In this document: in pieces, positions 25,961-34,295 of the stretch
Position numbering within the stretch: position 1 is the stretch's first letter
Layout: every line of letters starts with the position of its first letter
Origin: Mycolicibacterium chlorophenolicum
GTDB lineage: Bacteria > Actinomycetota > Actinomycetes > Mycobacteriales > Mycobacteriaceae
Length of the DNA stretch: 44,462 nt
Direction of reading: 5' to 3'
Assembly (NCBI RefSeq): GCF_001044235.1
Contig: NZ_JYNL01000016.1
Location: 1 to 44,462, forward strand
The notes under the pieces: generated by a model
Seen by the model: only the letters and a program-made list of their open reading frames with translations
Told to the model about the DNA's origin: nothing
The model's database searches: none
Made by a program: the position numbers and the translations under genes

Positions 25961-27514
25961 ATGCAACTCGGCATCGGTCAGTGGGTCACCCGGCGCGCCT
26001 TCCTCAATGGCGGGCGCACCGCGTTGATCAGCAACGGCGCGCACATCACCTACGCCGACCTCGATCGGCGCACCAACCAGGTCGCCGCCGCACTCATCGC
26101 CCTCGGCGTGCGCAGGGGCGATCGGGTCGCGGTGCTGCTGGTCAATTCGACCGAGTTCATCGAGGTGCTGCTGGGCTGCGCCAAAATCGGCGCACTTGCA
26201 GTGCCGCTCAACGTGCGCCTTGCCGGATCCGAGATCGGCTACATCCTGGCCGACTCAGGCGCCGATGTTCTGGTCTTCCACGAGCCGTTGGCCGCGCAGG
26301 CCAGGAGCGCCGTCACCGAGCCCGGAGTCCGCGTGCGCCACGTCATGCGCGCCGGTGGGGTGCCGGCGCCGGGTGAGCTCGGCTACGAAGACATCGTCTC
26401 GGCGGGAGCGCCCGAACCGCTCGGCGGTGACGTCGACGGCCGCGACCCCGCGTTCATCATGTACACGTCGGGGACGACGGGCCGACCCAAGGGCGCGATC
26501 CTCACCCACGACAACCTGCTATGGAACGCGATCAACGTCCTCGGCACCGACATCGGTCTGCGGGGCGAGGACGTCACCGTCGCGGTGGCGCCGATGTTCC
26601 ACATCGGCGGGCTGGGAGTACACACACTGCCGCTGCTCTACGTCGGCGGCACCAGCGTGATCATGCCGTCCTTCGAGCCGCGAGCGACGTTACAGGCGAT
26701 GGCCGACCACCACGTCACGGTCCAGTTCATGGTGCCGGCCATGTGGACCGCACTCACACAGGTGCCCGACTTCGACTCCTTCAACCTGTCTGCGCTGCGT
26801 TTCGCCATGGGCGGCGGGTCGCCCGTCCCCCTCACCGTCATCGACTTCATGCGCGAGCGAGGCGTGCCCTTCACCGAGGGCTTCGGCATGACCGAGACCG
26901 CTCCCCTGGTGACCGTCCTCGACGCCGAGAACGTCAGCACGCGGGCCGGGTCGATCGGCCGCGTCGCAATGCATGTCGACGCCCGCATCGTCGACGACGA
27001 CGACCGCGACGTCGCGACCGACACCGTGGGCGAACTGATCGTGCGCGGCCCGAATGTGTTCACCGGCTACTGGATGAAGGCCGAGGCGAGCGCCGAGGCG
27101 TTACGCGGGGGCTGGTTCCACACGGGCGACCTCGGGCGCATGGACGCCGAGGGCTTCATCACCCTCGTCGACCGCAAGAAGGACATGATCATCTCCGGCG
27201 GCGAGAACGTCTACCCGATCGAGGTCGAGCAGGTTCTCTTCCGCCACCCGGCGGTGCTCGACGCCGCCGTGATCGGCGGCAAGGACGCGAAGTGGGGCGA
27301 ACGCGTCGTCGCGGTCGTCGTCGCCGACCCGGCAACACAGGCACCTAGCGCCGAGGAGATCGTGGCGTGGTGCCGGGAGCGGCTGGCACACTTCAAGTGT
27401 CCGCGTGACGTGCACTTCGTCGCCGAACTGCCGCGCAACGCCACCGGCAAGCTGCTCAAGACCGAGCTGCGTGCGCAGTTCACGGGCATCGAGGGCGGAG
27501 TCGTTTTGCGCTGA
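25961..27514 (+). CDS. acyl-CoA ligase (AtuH/FadD-like)
   Basis: An adenylate-forming acyl-CoA ligase of 517 residues, starting at ATG 25961 after GAAAGGG. Core motifs are YTSGTTGRPKGAILTH, EGFGMTETAPLV, GWFHTGDLGRMDAEGFITLV, DRKKDMIISGGENVYPIEVE and the catalytic Lys in NATGKLLKTELRAQ. It activates the free acid that enters this pathway, a role filled by AtuH in Pseudomonas terpene catabolism. It belongs to the plus-strand operon, 26 bases after the dehydrogenase. Its sequence differs clearly from the ligase at 6889 (different A3 and C-terminal wording), so the two loci have separate activating enzymes. Confidence 0.92.
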   Translation: MQLGIGQWVTRRAFLNGGRTALISNGAHITYADLDRRTNQVAAALIALGVRRGDRVAVLLVNSTEFIEVLLGCAKIGALAVPLNVRLAGSEIGYILADSGADVLVFHEPLAAQARSAVTEPGVRVRHVMRAGGVPAPGELGYEDIVSAGAPEPLGGDVDGRDPAFIMYTSGTTGRPKGAILTHDNLLWNAINVLGTDIGLRGEDVTVAVAPMFHIGGLGVHTLPLLYVGGTSVIMPSFEPRATLQAMADHHVTVQFMVPAMWTALTQVPDFDSFNLSALRFAMGGGSPVPLTVIDFMRERGVPFTEGFGMTETAPLVTVLDAENVSTRAGSIGRVAMHVDARIVDDDDRDVATDTVGELIVRGPNVFTGYWMKAEASAEALRGGWFHTGDLGRMDAEGFITLVDRKKDMIISGGENVYPIEVEQVLFRHPAVLDAAVIGGKDAKWGERVVAVVVADPATQAPSAEEIVAWCRERLAHFKCPRDVHFVAELPRNATGKLLKTELRAQFTGIEGGVVLR

Positions 27515-27733
27515 GTCGTGCCGCTGCACATCGCGGGTTCGAAGCAGGGCCCCTAAATCATGAACTGGGAAGAGGATGCGACAGCATCGGCGGGGGCTAG
27601 CGGTTTCGTTCACCTCCCTTGATTTGGTGCGGCGGGTGCCGACGCAGGCAACCCCAGCGCCGGTAGGATCCCAGCCCGGCCCAGCGGATCGGACGGCGAA
27701 CAACGTAACCACAAATCGACAGGAGGCCTGAAA

Positions 27734-28294
27734 GTGGCCGGTTTGCGCCGCAAACTGCTCCTCGAGGCCGCCGCCGACCTGTTCGCGCGGCAAGGCTTTC
27801 ACGCCGTGGGCATCGACGACATCGGTGCCGCAGCAGGGGTGAGCGGGCCAGCCGTCTACCGGCACTTTCAGAACAAGGACGCGATCCTGCGCGAGTTATG
27901 CGACGCCGCCATGACTGAGCTGCTGGCCGGCGCCCGGCGCGCCACCAATGCCGGCACACCGACGGAGGTCCTGCACGCCCTTGTCGACCTACACGCGGCC
28001 TTCGGCGCGCGACGACGCGGCCTGTTGGCCGTCTACGCCCGCGAGCACCGTTCGCTATCACCGCTGGCGACCCGCGCCCTGCGACGCCGACAGCACAGCT
28101 ACGAGTCCATCTGGGTCGACGCGCTCGTACGAGCACGCGGCGATCTGGACCGTGAGCGCGCACAGGGCCTGGTCGCCGCCGTGCTGTCATTGCTCAACGC
28201 GTCCGCGCACATGCCGGCGTCGCTGGACGACGCGACGATCGAGGCGATGCTGGCCGCCGCGGCCGTTGCGGCGCTGTTCAGCGGCGCGCCGTGA
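27734..28294 (+). CDS. TetR-family regulator of the Atu-like locus
   Basis: A short TetR protein of 186 residues with a GTG start at 27734 and AGGAGG 8 bases upstream. The HTH region shows LRRKLLLEAAADLFARQGF, then HAVGIDDIGAAAGVSGPAVY and RHFQNKDAILRELCD. The ligand domain is compact. It lies in the same direction as the carboxylase operon after a 219-base gap that seems to hold no gene, and position suggests it is the AtuR-equivalent. Its operator may be the palindrome at 21015-21040. The SDR remnant and the IS481 element follow directly, so its 3' flank has been rearranged. Confidence 0.88.
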   Translation: MAGLRRKLLLEAAADLFARQGFHAVGIDDIGAAAGVSGPAVYRHFQNKDAILRELCDAAMTELLAGARRATNAGTPTEVLHALVDLHAAFGARRRGLLAVYAREHRSLSPLATRALRRRQHSYESIWVDALVRARGDLDRERAQGLVAAVLSLLNASAHMPASLDDATIEAMLAAAAVAALFSGAP

Positions 28295-28327
28295 CCGGAT
28301 TTCGGCGTGGCGGTCGGCTGAGTCCCC

Positions 28328-28400
28328 TCAGGGGTTGAAGCCGCCCCAGCATTGCACGACCTGTCCGCTGACGTAGTCGGACTCGGGGATACACAGCGGC
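28328..28400 (-). pseudogene. C-terminal relic of a short-chain dehydrogenase
   Basis: Read on the minus strand, the last 23 codons before a TGA at 28330-28328 give ESDYVSGQVVQCWGGFNP preceded by PLCIP. This is the hallmark C-terminus of FabG-type SDRs (SDYxxGQVxxxxGG). The frame is cut at the CTAG that borders the IS481 element. On the other side of the element only 26 bases separate it from the AtuA stop, so the remaining ~230 codons are absent. The gene would have been the last member of the minus-strand operon, after AtuA. Confidence 0.8.
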
Positions 28401-28404
28401 TAGG

Positions 28405-29501
28405 TGTCGTGACCTGGGAGGTTGTTGACGGCGTGGCTGCTTGAAATTGGGAGGACCTCCTGACGGAGTGGATGTGTCTGGCATTCACCCGTAGGAGGTC
28501 CTCGTGTCTCACGCTAACGCCCGTACCAACGTGTTCGCTCGTCGCCTGATCGTTGAGCGTGTCGCTGCTGGTTGGCCGCCTGCGCATGTGGCTGAGCAAC
28601 TGGGGATTTCGCGCGCGACGGTGTACAAGTGGCTGCGCCGATATGCCGAGGGAGGCGGGGACGCGGCGTTGGCCGACCGGTCGTCGCGGCCGATCCGGAT
28701 GCCGCAGCGCACCAGTAATCGGGTCGAGCAGAAAGTGCTTGCCGCTCGGCGCCGCCGCAAGCGTGGCGCGGTGGTGCTGGCCGCCGAACTGGATCTGAAT
28801 CCGTCCACGGTCGGACGGATCCTGGCACGCCATGAGGTGCCGCATCTGTCTGACATCGACCCGATCACCGGTGAGTCGGTGCGCTTCTCGCGGCGCAGCG
28901 CCCACCGCTACGAACACCGCACACCCGGATCACTGGTCCATGTCGACGTCAAAAAGCTCGGCCGCATCCCGGCAGGTGGCGGATGGCGCCTGCACGGCCG
29001 CCATGCCCCGGTCTCCGTTGCCCACAGGAACAAGACGGTCAGGATCGGCTACGACTACGTGCACACGGCCATCGATGACCACTCCCGGTTGGCTTACAGC
29101 GAAGTACTGCCCAACGAGAAGGACCTGACCTGCGCTGGATTCCTGCACCGGGCGCTGACCTGGTTCGCCGGCCACGGCGTGCGCGTACGGCGTCTGCTCA
29201 CCGACAACGCGTGGGTCTACCGGCGCGGCACGAACTGGGGCTGGGTGTGCTCGGCTTGGCAGCTCAAACGTCGATTCATCCGACCAGGATGTCCCTGGAC
29301 CAACGGCAAAGCCGAGCGCTTCAACCGGACCCTGCTCACCGAATGGGCCTACGCCCGCCCCTGGACCAGCAACAGCTTCCGTAAAAGCGGTCTTGACCGA
29401 TTCCTTCGCCGCTACAACACTCAACGAGGCCACTCCGCCCTCGGCGGGAAACCACCCATCAGCCGGCTCGCCGCCTGACAACAACGTGTCGGGTCACGAC
29501 A
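28405..29501 (+). mobile_element. IS481-family insertion sequence, complete
   Basis: About 1.1 kb bounded by inverted ends: TGTCGTGACC (28405-28414) and GGTCACGACA (29492-29501), with further matching TTGTTG inside each end. GCTAG flanks it on both sides (28399-28403 and 29502-29506), consistent with the CTAG target preference known for IS481 and with a 4-5 base target duplication. One unmatched G lies at 28404. The transposase frame is intact, so the element may still be active. Confidence 0.88.
28504..29478 (+). CDS. IS481-family transposase
   Basis: A transposase of 324 residues with an N-terminal HTH (AEQLGISRATVYKWLRRYA) and an integrase-like DDE core. The catalytic residues are probably the Asp in LVHVDVKKLGRI, the Asp in RLLTDNAWVY and the Glu in WTNGKAERFNRTLLTEW. 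The C-terminus RRYNTQRGHSALGGKPPIS is diagnostic for the family. It starts at GTG 28504 after GGAGGTCCTC. The ORF is uninterrupted and fills the element. It is transcribed toward the AtuA gene, so it converges with the minus-strand operon. Confidence 0.95.
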   Translation: MSHANARTNVFARRLIVERVAAGWPPAHVAEQLGISRATVYKWLRRYAEGGGDAALADRSSRPIRMPQRTSNRVEQKVLAARRRRKRGAVVLAAELDLNPSTVGRILARHEVPHLSDIDPITGESVRFSRRSAHRYEHRTPGSLVHVDVKKLGRIPAGGGWRLHGRHAPVSVAHRNKTVRIGYDYVHTAIDDHSRLAYSEVLPNEKDLTCAGFLHRALTWFAGHGVRVRRLLTDNAWVYRRGTNWGWVCSAWQLKRRFIRPGCPWTNGKAERFNRTLLTEWAYARPWTSNSFRKSGLDRFLRRYNTQRGHSALGGKPPISRLAA

Positions 29502-29532
29502 GCTAGACGGTGCGGCGCGCGCACCGGATTGT

Positions 29533-31257
29533 TCAGCGTGTGTCGAGCAGCGATTCGGGAATGTCCACCACACGGGACCGCACGTACTCCCCCAGCCCCT
29601 TGGCCTGCGCGTCCGGCCGGGTCGAGGAGGCCACCCCGTCACCGAGCAAACCGTGCACGACCACGTTGAGGGCGCGCAGGTTCGGCAGTTCGAAGCGCTC
29701 GATGCGCAGGTCCGCCGTCTCCGGCCCGAGCAGTGTGCGCAGCCGCTCGACGCTGAGGTAGTCGCGCGCCCACGCGTAGCCAGGGTCGTCGCGTGCCCAC
29801 AGGCCGAGGTTGGCGTTGCCGCCCTTGTCTCCGGACCGCGCGCCGAGTACCGACCCGAGCGGTGCGCGCCGCGTCGGCCCGGACGGCACCGGCAGGTTCG
29901 CGGGCGGCGCGATCTCGGCGGGCGGAACGGCACCGGTCGGCGGGTCGGAGATTTCGTGCCGTGTGCCGTTGGCGTCGACGAGTACGTGCGTGAGGGCCGA
30001 GCGCGGCACGTGGGCCGGCCGGTAGACGCCGAAGGCGGTCTCCGAGGACGGTGGCGTGGTGGTGTGGAAGCCGGCGAAACCGGCCAGAGCGATCTCCATG
30101 ACCCCGCCGGAGAAGGCCCGGCCCACCTTGCACGGGTCGGCGTCCTTGACCGTCACACGCAGGTGCGCGCAGGCTTGCTCGTTCGTCGGGGCATCGGAGA
30201 CGTCGAAGCGCAGCAGTTTCACGTCGACCTCGTCGAAGGCTTCCCGCCCGCCGAGAACGTCGAAAAGCTGCTGCTCGGCGAAGGCGGCCTTCGCCTCGAT
30301 GTCCAGGCCGGTGAGCACCATGGTCATCGTGTTACGGAAGCCGCCCACCTCATTCAACGCCACCTTCAACGTGTCCGGCGGCGGACTGCCTTTAGTGTTG
30401 CTGATCGCGACGCGGTGCTCACCCTGTTGAGCCAGGCGGATGGTGTCGAAGTGGGCGACGACGTCGGGGCCGAGGTAGGCAGGTTCAGCGATCTCGTAGA
30501 GCAGCTGGGCGGTGACCGTGCCGACTGAGACCAATCCCCCCGTGCCGGGATGCTTCGTGATCACCGAAGAGCCGTCCTCGGCGACCTCGGCGATCGGAAA
30601 CCCCGGGTAGCGGCGGTCGGTGATCTCGTCGAGGAACGCGTAGTTGCCGCCTGTCGCCTGAGGGCCGCACTCGATCACGTGCCCGGCGACGACCGCGCCC
30701 GCGAGCCGATCCCAGTCCTCGGGCGCCCAGCTGTGCCACCAGGCAGCTGGACCGACCACCAGGGATGCGTCGGTGACCCGGCCGGTCACGACGACGTCGG
30801 CGCCCGAACGCAGCGCCTCGGTGATGCCCCAGGCGCCGAGGTAGGCGTTGGCCGATACCGGTTTGATGTCGCCGACGGGCGGCGTGATTGCGTGGAGGTC
30901 GCCACGTAGGTCGTCGCCCTCGACGTGCGCGACGCGCGCGGTGAGGCCGAGACGTGCGGACAGCTCGCGCAACGCGGCGGCCAAGCCGGCGGGATTCAGC
31001 CCGCCCGCGTTCGCGACGACCTTGATGCCACGATCGAGACAGGTGCCCAGCACCTGTTCCATTTGGGTGAGGAAAGTCCGCGCGTACCCGCCGGACGGGT
31101 CTTTGGCCTGGGCCTTGGCCAGGATGAGCATGGTCAGCTCGGCCAGATAGTCACCGCACAGGACGTCGATCGGTCCGCCCTCGACCATCTCGCGGGCTGC
31201 GGCGATGCGGTCGCCGTAAAAGCCGGAGCAGTTGCCGATGCGAACCGGGACGCTCAC
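29533..31257 (-). CDS. atuA: AtuA-family protein (DUF1446)
   Basis: A protein of 574 residues from GTG 31257, which overlaps the upstream stop (GTGA). The N-terminal AtuA core (about 1-440) shows VRIGNCSGFYGDRIAAAREM, DVLCGDYLAELTMLILAKA, KVVANAGGLNPAGLAAAL and VVVTGRVTDASLVVGPAAWW. The C-terminal domain carries LGARSGDKGGNANLGLWAR. AtuA is required for acyclic terpene use in Pseudomonas, but its reaction is unknown. In actinobacteria the family occurs beside acyl-CoA carboxylases, as here. The upstream frame is open for 170 further codons, but that is antisense-type sequence of the TIGR03084 gene. It is the last intact gene of the minus-strand operon. Confidence 0.88.
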   Translation of the reverse strand: MSVPVRIGNCSGFYGDRIAAAREMVEGGPIDVLCGDYLAELTMLILAKAQAKDPSGGYARTFLTQMEQVLGTCLDRGIKVVANAGGLNPAGLAAALRELSARLGLTARVAHVEGDDLRGDLHAITPPVGDIKPVSANAYLGAWGITEALRSGADVVVTGRVTDASLVVGPAAWWHSWAPEDWDRLAGAVVAGHVIECGPQATGGNYAFLDEITDRRYPGFPIAEVAEDGSSVITKHPGTGGLVSVGTVTAQLLYEIAEPAYLGPDVVAHFDTIRLAQQGEHRVAISNTKGSPPPDTLKVALNEVGGFRNTMTMVLTGLDIEAKAAFAEQQLFDVLGGREAFDEVDVKLLRFDVSDAPTNEQACAHLRVTVKDADPCKVGRAFSGGVMEIALAGFAGFHTTTPPSSETAFGVYRPAHVPRSALTHVLVDANGTRHEISDPPTGAVPPAEIAPPANLPVPSGPTRRAPLGSVLGARSGDKGGNANLGLWARDDPGYAWARDYLSVERLRTLLGPETADLRIERFELPNLRALNVVVHGLLGDGVASSTRPDAQAKGLGEYVRSRVVDIPESLLDTR

Positions 31258-32066
31258 CGCTGACCCCCTGCGAACTGGCCCGCCACGCGCCCGCCGCCAG
31301 GGGGCCCCGCGAAGGCCTGGGCGATCGCGAGCCACTGGTCGGCCAGCGGTCCGTCGGCGACCAAAGCGGTGTCGTCGCGGTGGCGGCGTTGGGTCACCAA
31401 CAGGCAAAAGTCCAGCGCCGGCCCGCTCACGCGGTTGGCGGCGTCGGCTGGCCCCCACGTCCAGACGCTGCCGTCCGGGGCGGCTAGCTCGACGCGTACC
31501 GGGTCCGCGGGGAGGTCCCGACCGTTGGCCAGGTAGCTGAAAGCGCGCGCACCCACCCCGATGTGGGCCACGTGCCGCAGCCGTGCCGTGGCCTCGCGGG
31601 TCGCGCCGAGCGCGTCGACGATGTCCTGGCCGTGCGCCCAGGTCTCCATGAGTCGCGCTGTCAGCGACGAGACCGCGCTCATCGGCGGCCCGAACCACGG
31701 CAGGCGGGTCGCCGGGGCCATGTCCGCGAACGCCGCAACGAGGGCTGCACGCGACGTGTCGAACCACGCGAGCAGGTCGGCAGCCGGCATTTGACGGTAG
31801 CGCTCAGCGATGACGTCGGGTGAGATGCTTCCGTCGGCCATCATCGGCAGGTAGTCGCTGCTGAAACCGTCGGGGTCGGTGGCCGAGCGCACCGCCACGT
31901 CGTCGAAGAACGCCAGATGGCTGATCTGGTCGCGGATCGCCCAGCCCACGGCCGGAGTCGGTGCGTCCCAGCCGCGCGGACCTTCGGGCAGCGGTGCGAT
32001 GAGTTCGCGCAACGCGGCCGTTTCGGCTTCGATGTCGGCGATTACCGACTGCATGGTCACCGCCAT
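31254..32066 (-). CDS. TIGR03084-family metal-binding protein (DinB/MPI fold)
   Basis: A protein of 270 residues of the actinobacterial TIGR03084 family, related to mycothiol-dependent maleylpyruvate isomerase. The four-helix DinB-like bundle would bind a divalent metal through H49 in RDQISHLAFFD and the Glu and His of METWAHGQDI. Many relatives use mycothiol, so a thiol-dependent isomerase or transferase is plausible, but the specific reaction is unknown. The ATG at 32066 is one base after the hydratase stop, and its own stop overlaps AtuA. This tight coupling on both sides suggests that it acts with AtuA and the hydratase in one pathway. Confidence 0.85.
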   Translation of the reverse strand: MAVTMQSVIADIEAETAALRELIAPLPEGPRGWDAPTPAVGWAIRDQISHLAFFDDVAVRSATDPDGFSSDYLPMMADGSISPDVIAERYRQMPAADLLAWFDTSRAALVAAFADMAPATRLPWFGPPMSAVSSLTARLMETWAHGQDIVDALGATREATARLRHVAHIGVGARAFSYLANGRDLPADPVRVELAAPDGSVWTWGPADAANRVSGPALDFCLLVTQRRHRDDTALVADGPLADQWLAIAQAFAGPPGGGRVAGQFAGGQR

Positions 32067-32067
32067 G

Positions 32068-32835
32068 TCAGCGTCCCTTCCACTGTGGTGCGCGCTTCTC
32101 GCGGAACGCCGTCGGGCCTTCCTGCGCGTCGTCGCTCAGATAGACCGGCTCCCAGATCTCGTCGGCCAGGTCGTAGGCGGCGGCGAGGTGGTGCTGTGCC
32201 GAGAGGTACACGGTGCGCTTGGACGCAAGCACCGATAGCGGTGCGTTCGCGGCGATGCTGAGCGCCAACTGCTGGGTACGCTCGCGCAACTGATCGGCCG
32301 GCACCACCTCATTGACTAAGCCGACCTGGTGGGCGCGCTCGGCGGTGATCGGGTCGCCGGTCAGCAGGATCTGCATGGCAACGCGTGGGGGCACCAGCCA
32401 CGATAGCGGTGCCGCCCACGGCGACCCGCGGCCGACTTTGACCTCGCTGACGGCGAAGGTCGCGTGTTCGGCAGCCACGACCAGGTCGCACTGCTGCGCG
32501 AGCAGGAAGCCCCCGGCGAACGCGACACCGTTGACGGCCGCGATCGTCGGCTTCGCGACATCGATGTTGCGGCCGAACTGCGGAGCGAAGTCCTTCGGGG
32601 GCACCTTGAGCGCGTTCTGCGCCATCTCCTTCAAGTCCCCGCCGGCGCAGAACGCCTTATCGCCCACGCCGGTGAGGACGAGCACCTTCGCCGCGTCATC
32701 GTCGTTGAAGCGGCGTACCGCGTCGAAAAGCCCCGTGCGCACAGCGTTGTTCAGCGCGTTGCGCGCCTCGGGCCGGTTGATCGTCAGCCACGCGACGCTG
32801 TCGACGACCTCGTAGCGAATCGGTTGCTCGCCCAC
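32068..32835 (-). CDS. enoyl-CoA hydratase/isomerase (EchA/AtuE-like)
   Basis: A crotonase-fold protein of 255 residues. The oxyanion-hole motif is KAFCAGGDLKEM, followed by AVNGVAFAGGFLLAQQCDLV and FAVSEVKVGRGSPWAAPL, where the usual catalytic Glu region lies. It hydrates or isomerises an enoyl-CoA. In the Atu scheme it would fill the AtuE position (hydration of the carboxylated product), and in leucine catabolism the methylglutaconyl-CoA hydratase position. It starts at ATG 32835 with GGAGGACC upstream, 43 bases after the MaoC gene. Confidence 0.9.
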   Translation of the reverse strand: MGEQPIRYEVVDSVAWLTINRPEARNALNNAVRTGLFDAVRRFNDDDAAKVLVLTGVGDKAFCAGGDLKEMAQNALKVPPKDFAPQFGRNIDVAKPTIAAVNGVAFAGGFLLAQQCDLVVAAEHATFAVSEVKVGRGSPWAAPLSWLVPPRVAMQILLTGDPITAERAHQVGLVNEVVPADQLRERTQQLALSIAANAPLSVLASKRTVYLSAQHHLAAAYDLADEIWEPVYLSDDAQEGPTAFREKRAPQWKGR

Positions 32836-32878
32836 TGGTCCTCCGTTTCTTAACGTCGCTGCGGACGTACTCGGTGGT

Positions 32879-33349
32879 TCACGCAGGCGCCGCAGCGGAT
32901 TCGTCGGTCAGTTCAACGGTGGCTTCACTCGGCACGCACGGACCATCTTCGCTCGAGACGAGCAACTCGAGGTCGACGAGGCGCCGTCCGCCATCGTCGC
33001 GTTTGGCCACGACCTTGCCGCTCAGGGTCGCGGTCTGGCCCGGGTAGATCGACCGGATCATTGAGATTCTGCGGCGCCGGATGAGCGCGTCGGGTCCGGC
33101 CCATTCGTTGAGGCCGCGGTCGATGAAGCCATGGAAGAAGAGGGTTGACAGGTAGATCGTGCGCTGGCCCTGGCTGCGCGCGTAGTCGGGGTCGTGGTGA
33201 CCGGGGAACCAGTCCCATGTCGAAGCCGCGTTCATGCAGATGCGCTTGTAGCTGATCTCGATCGAGACGGGCGTCAGGGTGTCGCCGACGGCGATGTCCT
33301 CGAACCGCACGGGGACGCGGACCATGCTGTGCTCGGTGGAGTCGTTCAT
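32879..33349 (-). CDS. MaoC-like hydratase subunit (hotdog), pair 1
   Basis: A single hotdog-fold protein of 156 residues. The hydratase-2 region is TWDWFPGHHDPDYARSQG, with an Asp/His pair suited to water addition to an enoyl-CoA. LFFHGFIDRGLNEW forms the following helix. Its ATG at 33349 overlaps the stop of the FAS1-like partner gene (ATGA). By analogy with HadAB/HadBC and ChsH1/ChsH2, such adjacent hotdog genes form heterodimers in which only one subunit carries the catalytic pair. Confidence 0.82.
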   Translation of the reverse strand: MNDSTEHSMVRVPVRFEDIAVGDTLTPVSIEISYKRICMNAASTWDWFPGHHDPDYARSQGQRTIYLSTLFFHGFIDRGLNEWAGPDALIRRRRISMIRSIYPGQTATLSGKVVAKRDDGGRRLVDLELLVSSEDGPCVPSEATVELTDESAAAPA

Positions 33350-33873
33350 GATGCGCCTTCACTATCGGCGGTGTCGTATCGGAAGAGCACGTTGGTGTTG
33401 CGCCCGATGATCTCGCCGTGCTGATCGGAGAAGGTGCTCACCGTGGTGATGAACACGCCGGTGCCCACCCGCGTCGTCTTCGGTTCGGAGATCGAGGCCA
33501 CCTCCTCCACGATCGACACGTGATCGCCCACCCGGGGCCGGCGTTCGAACTCCGTCGTCGTCGAGGCGTTGATGATGTGGTGGCCCGGCAGCGGCACGCT
33601 GAGGGCCAGCAGCATGTCCGTGCGTGTGAGGTGCTCCGGCGCCCACTGCGGCGCGAAGCCAAGGGTCATCAACAGCCCGGGCGGGCAGTCCTCACCCTCC
33701 CAGTAGCTGGGGTTCGCGTCCTCGACGAGCGAACAGTAGTACAACACCATCGAGCGGTCGATCGGGAACCACGCACGCCGCGGTTCCGTGCGATGGCCGA
33801 CCCACGCCCGGCCCTCGTCGAAGGTCCCGAATGTCATCCCGAGGCCGGTGACGTCGCTCGTTGGCGCGCTCAC
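33346..33873 (-). CDS. FAS1-like dehydratase-domain subunit (hotdog), pair 1
   Basis: A protein of 175 residues of the 'MaoC N-terminal/FAS1-like dehydratase' type, the non-catalytic or substrate-binding partner in known heterodimers. Recognisable parts are the helix IDRSMVLYYCSLVEDANPSY, PPGLLMTLGFAPQWAPEHL and the beta segment FERRPRVGDHVSIVEEVASI. The ATG at 33873 overlaps the upstream MaoC stop at 33870 by ATGA, and its own stop overlaps the downstream MaoC start, so three hotdog genes are translationally chained. Confidence 0.8.
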   Translation of the reverse strand: MSAPTSDVTGLGMTFGTFDEGRAWVGHRTEPRRAWFPIDRSMVLYYCSLVEDANPSYWEGEDCPPGLLMTLGFAPQWAPEHLTRTDMLLALSVPLPGHHIINASTTTEFERRPRVGDHVSIVEEVASISEPKTTRVGTGVFITTVSTFSDQHGEIIGRNTNVLFRYDTADSEGAS

Positions 33874-34295
33874 CGGGCCACCTGCACGACGGCGCTCCCC
33901 TTTATCGCGGGTTCGCCGGACTGGCGCGTGACCACGAGTTCGAGGTCTGCCACCTGCTGCCCTCCGGCCTCGCGCACGCCGGTGACCCTGCCGCCGAAGC
34001 TGAGCAGGTCACCGGGCCATACCTGACCGGTGAACCGGATGCGGAACGAGCGGATGTTGGCCAGCCCCACCCAGGCGGTCAGCCGCTGGGCGAGCACACC
34101 GCCGTGCAGCAGTCCCATACCGAACACACCGGGCATGCCGGCCGCGCGGGCGAACTCCTCGTCATGGTGGATCGGGTTGAAGTCGCCGCCGGAGCCGGCG
34201 TAGCGGACGATGTGCGAGCGCGTCAGCGGGCCGAACTGTGAGCTCGGCATCTCGTCGCCGGCGGCCAACGCCACCGGCGCGGGGGATGTCGTCAT
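33870..34295 (-). CDS. MaoC-like hydratase subunit (hotdog), pair 2
   Basis: A protein of 141 residues with the classical R-hydratase motif DFNPIHHDEEFARAAGMPGV, then FGMGLLHGGVLAQRLTAW. The Asp and His in DFNPIH are the catalytic pair. The start is ATG 34295, overlapping the stop of the FAS1-like gene upstream; the frame is open to 34496 but is antisense-like there. It forms the second of two hotdog pairs in this operon. Two hydratases in one pathway suggest two different enoyl-CoA intermediates, or a dehydration and a hydration step. Confidence 0.87.
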   Translation of the reverse strand: MTTSPAPVALAAGDEMPSSQFGPLTRSHIVRYAGSGGDFNPIHHDEEFARAAGMPGVFGMGLLHGGVLAQRLTAWVGLANIRSFRIRFTGQVWPGDLLSFGGRVTGVREAGGQQVADLELVVTRQSGEPAIKGSAVVQVAR

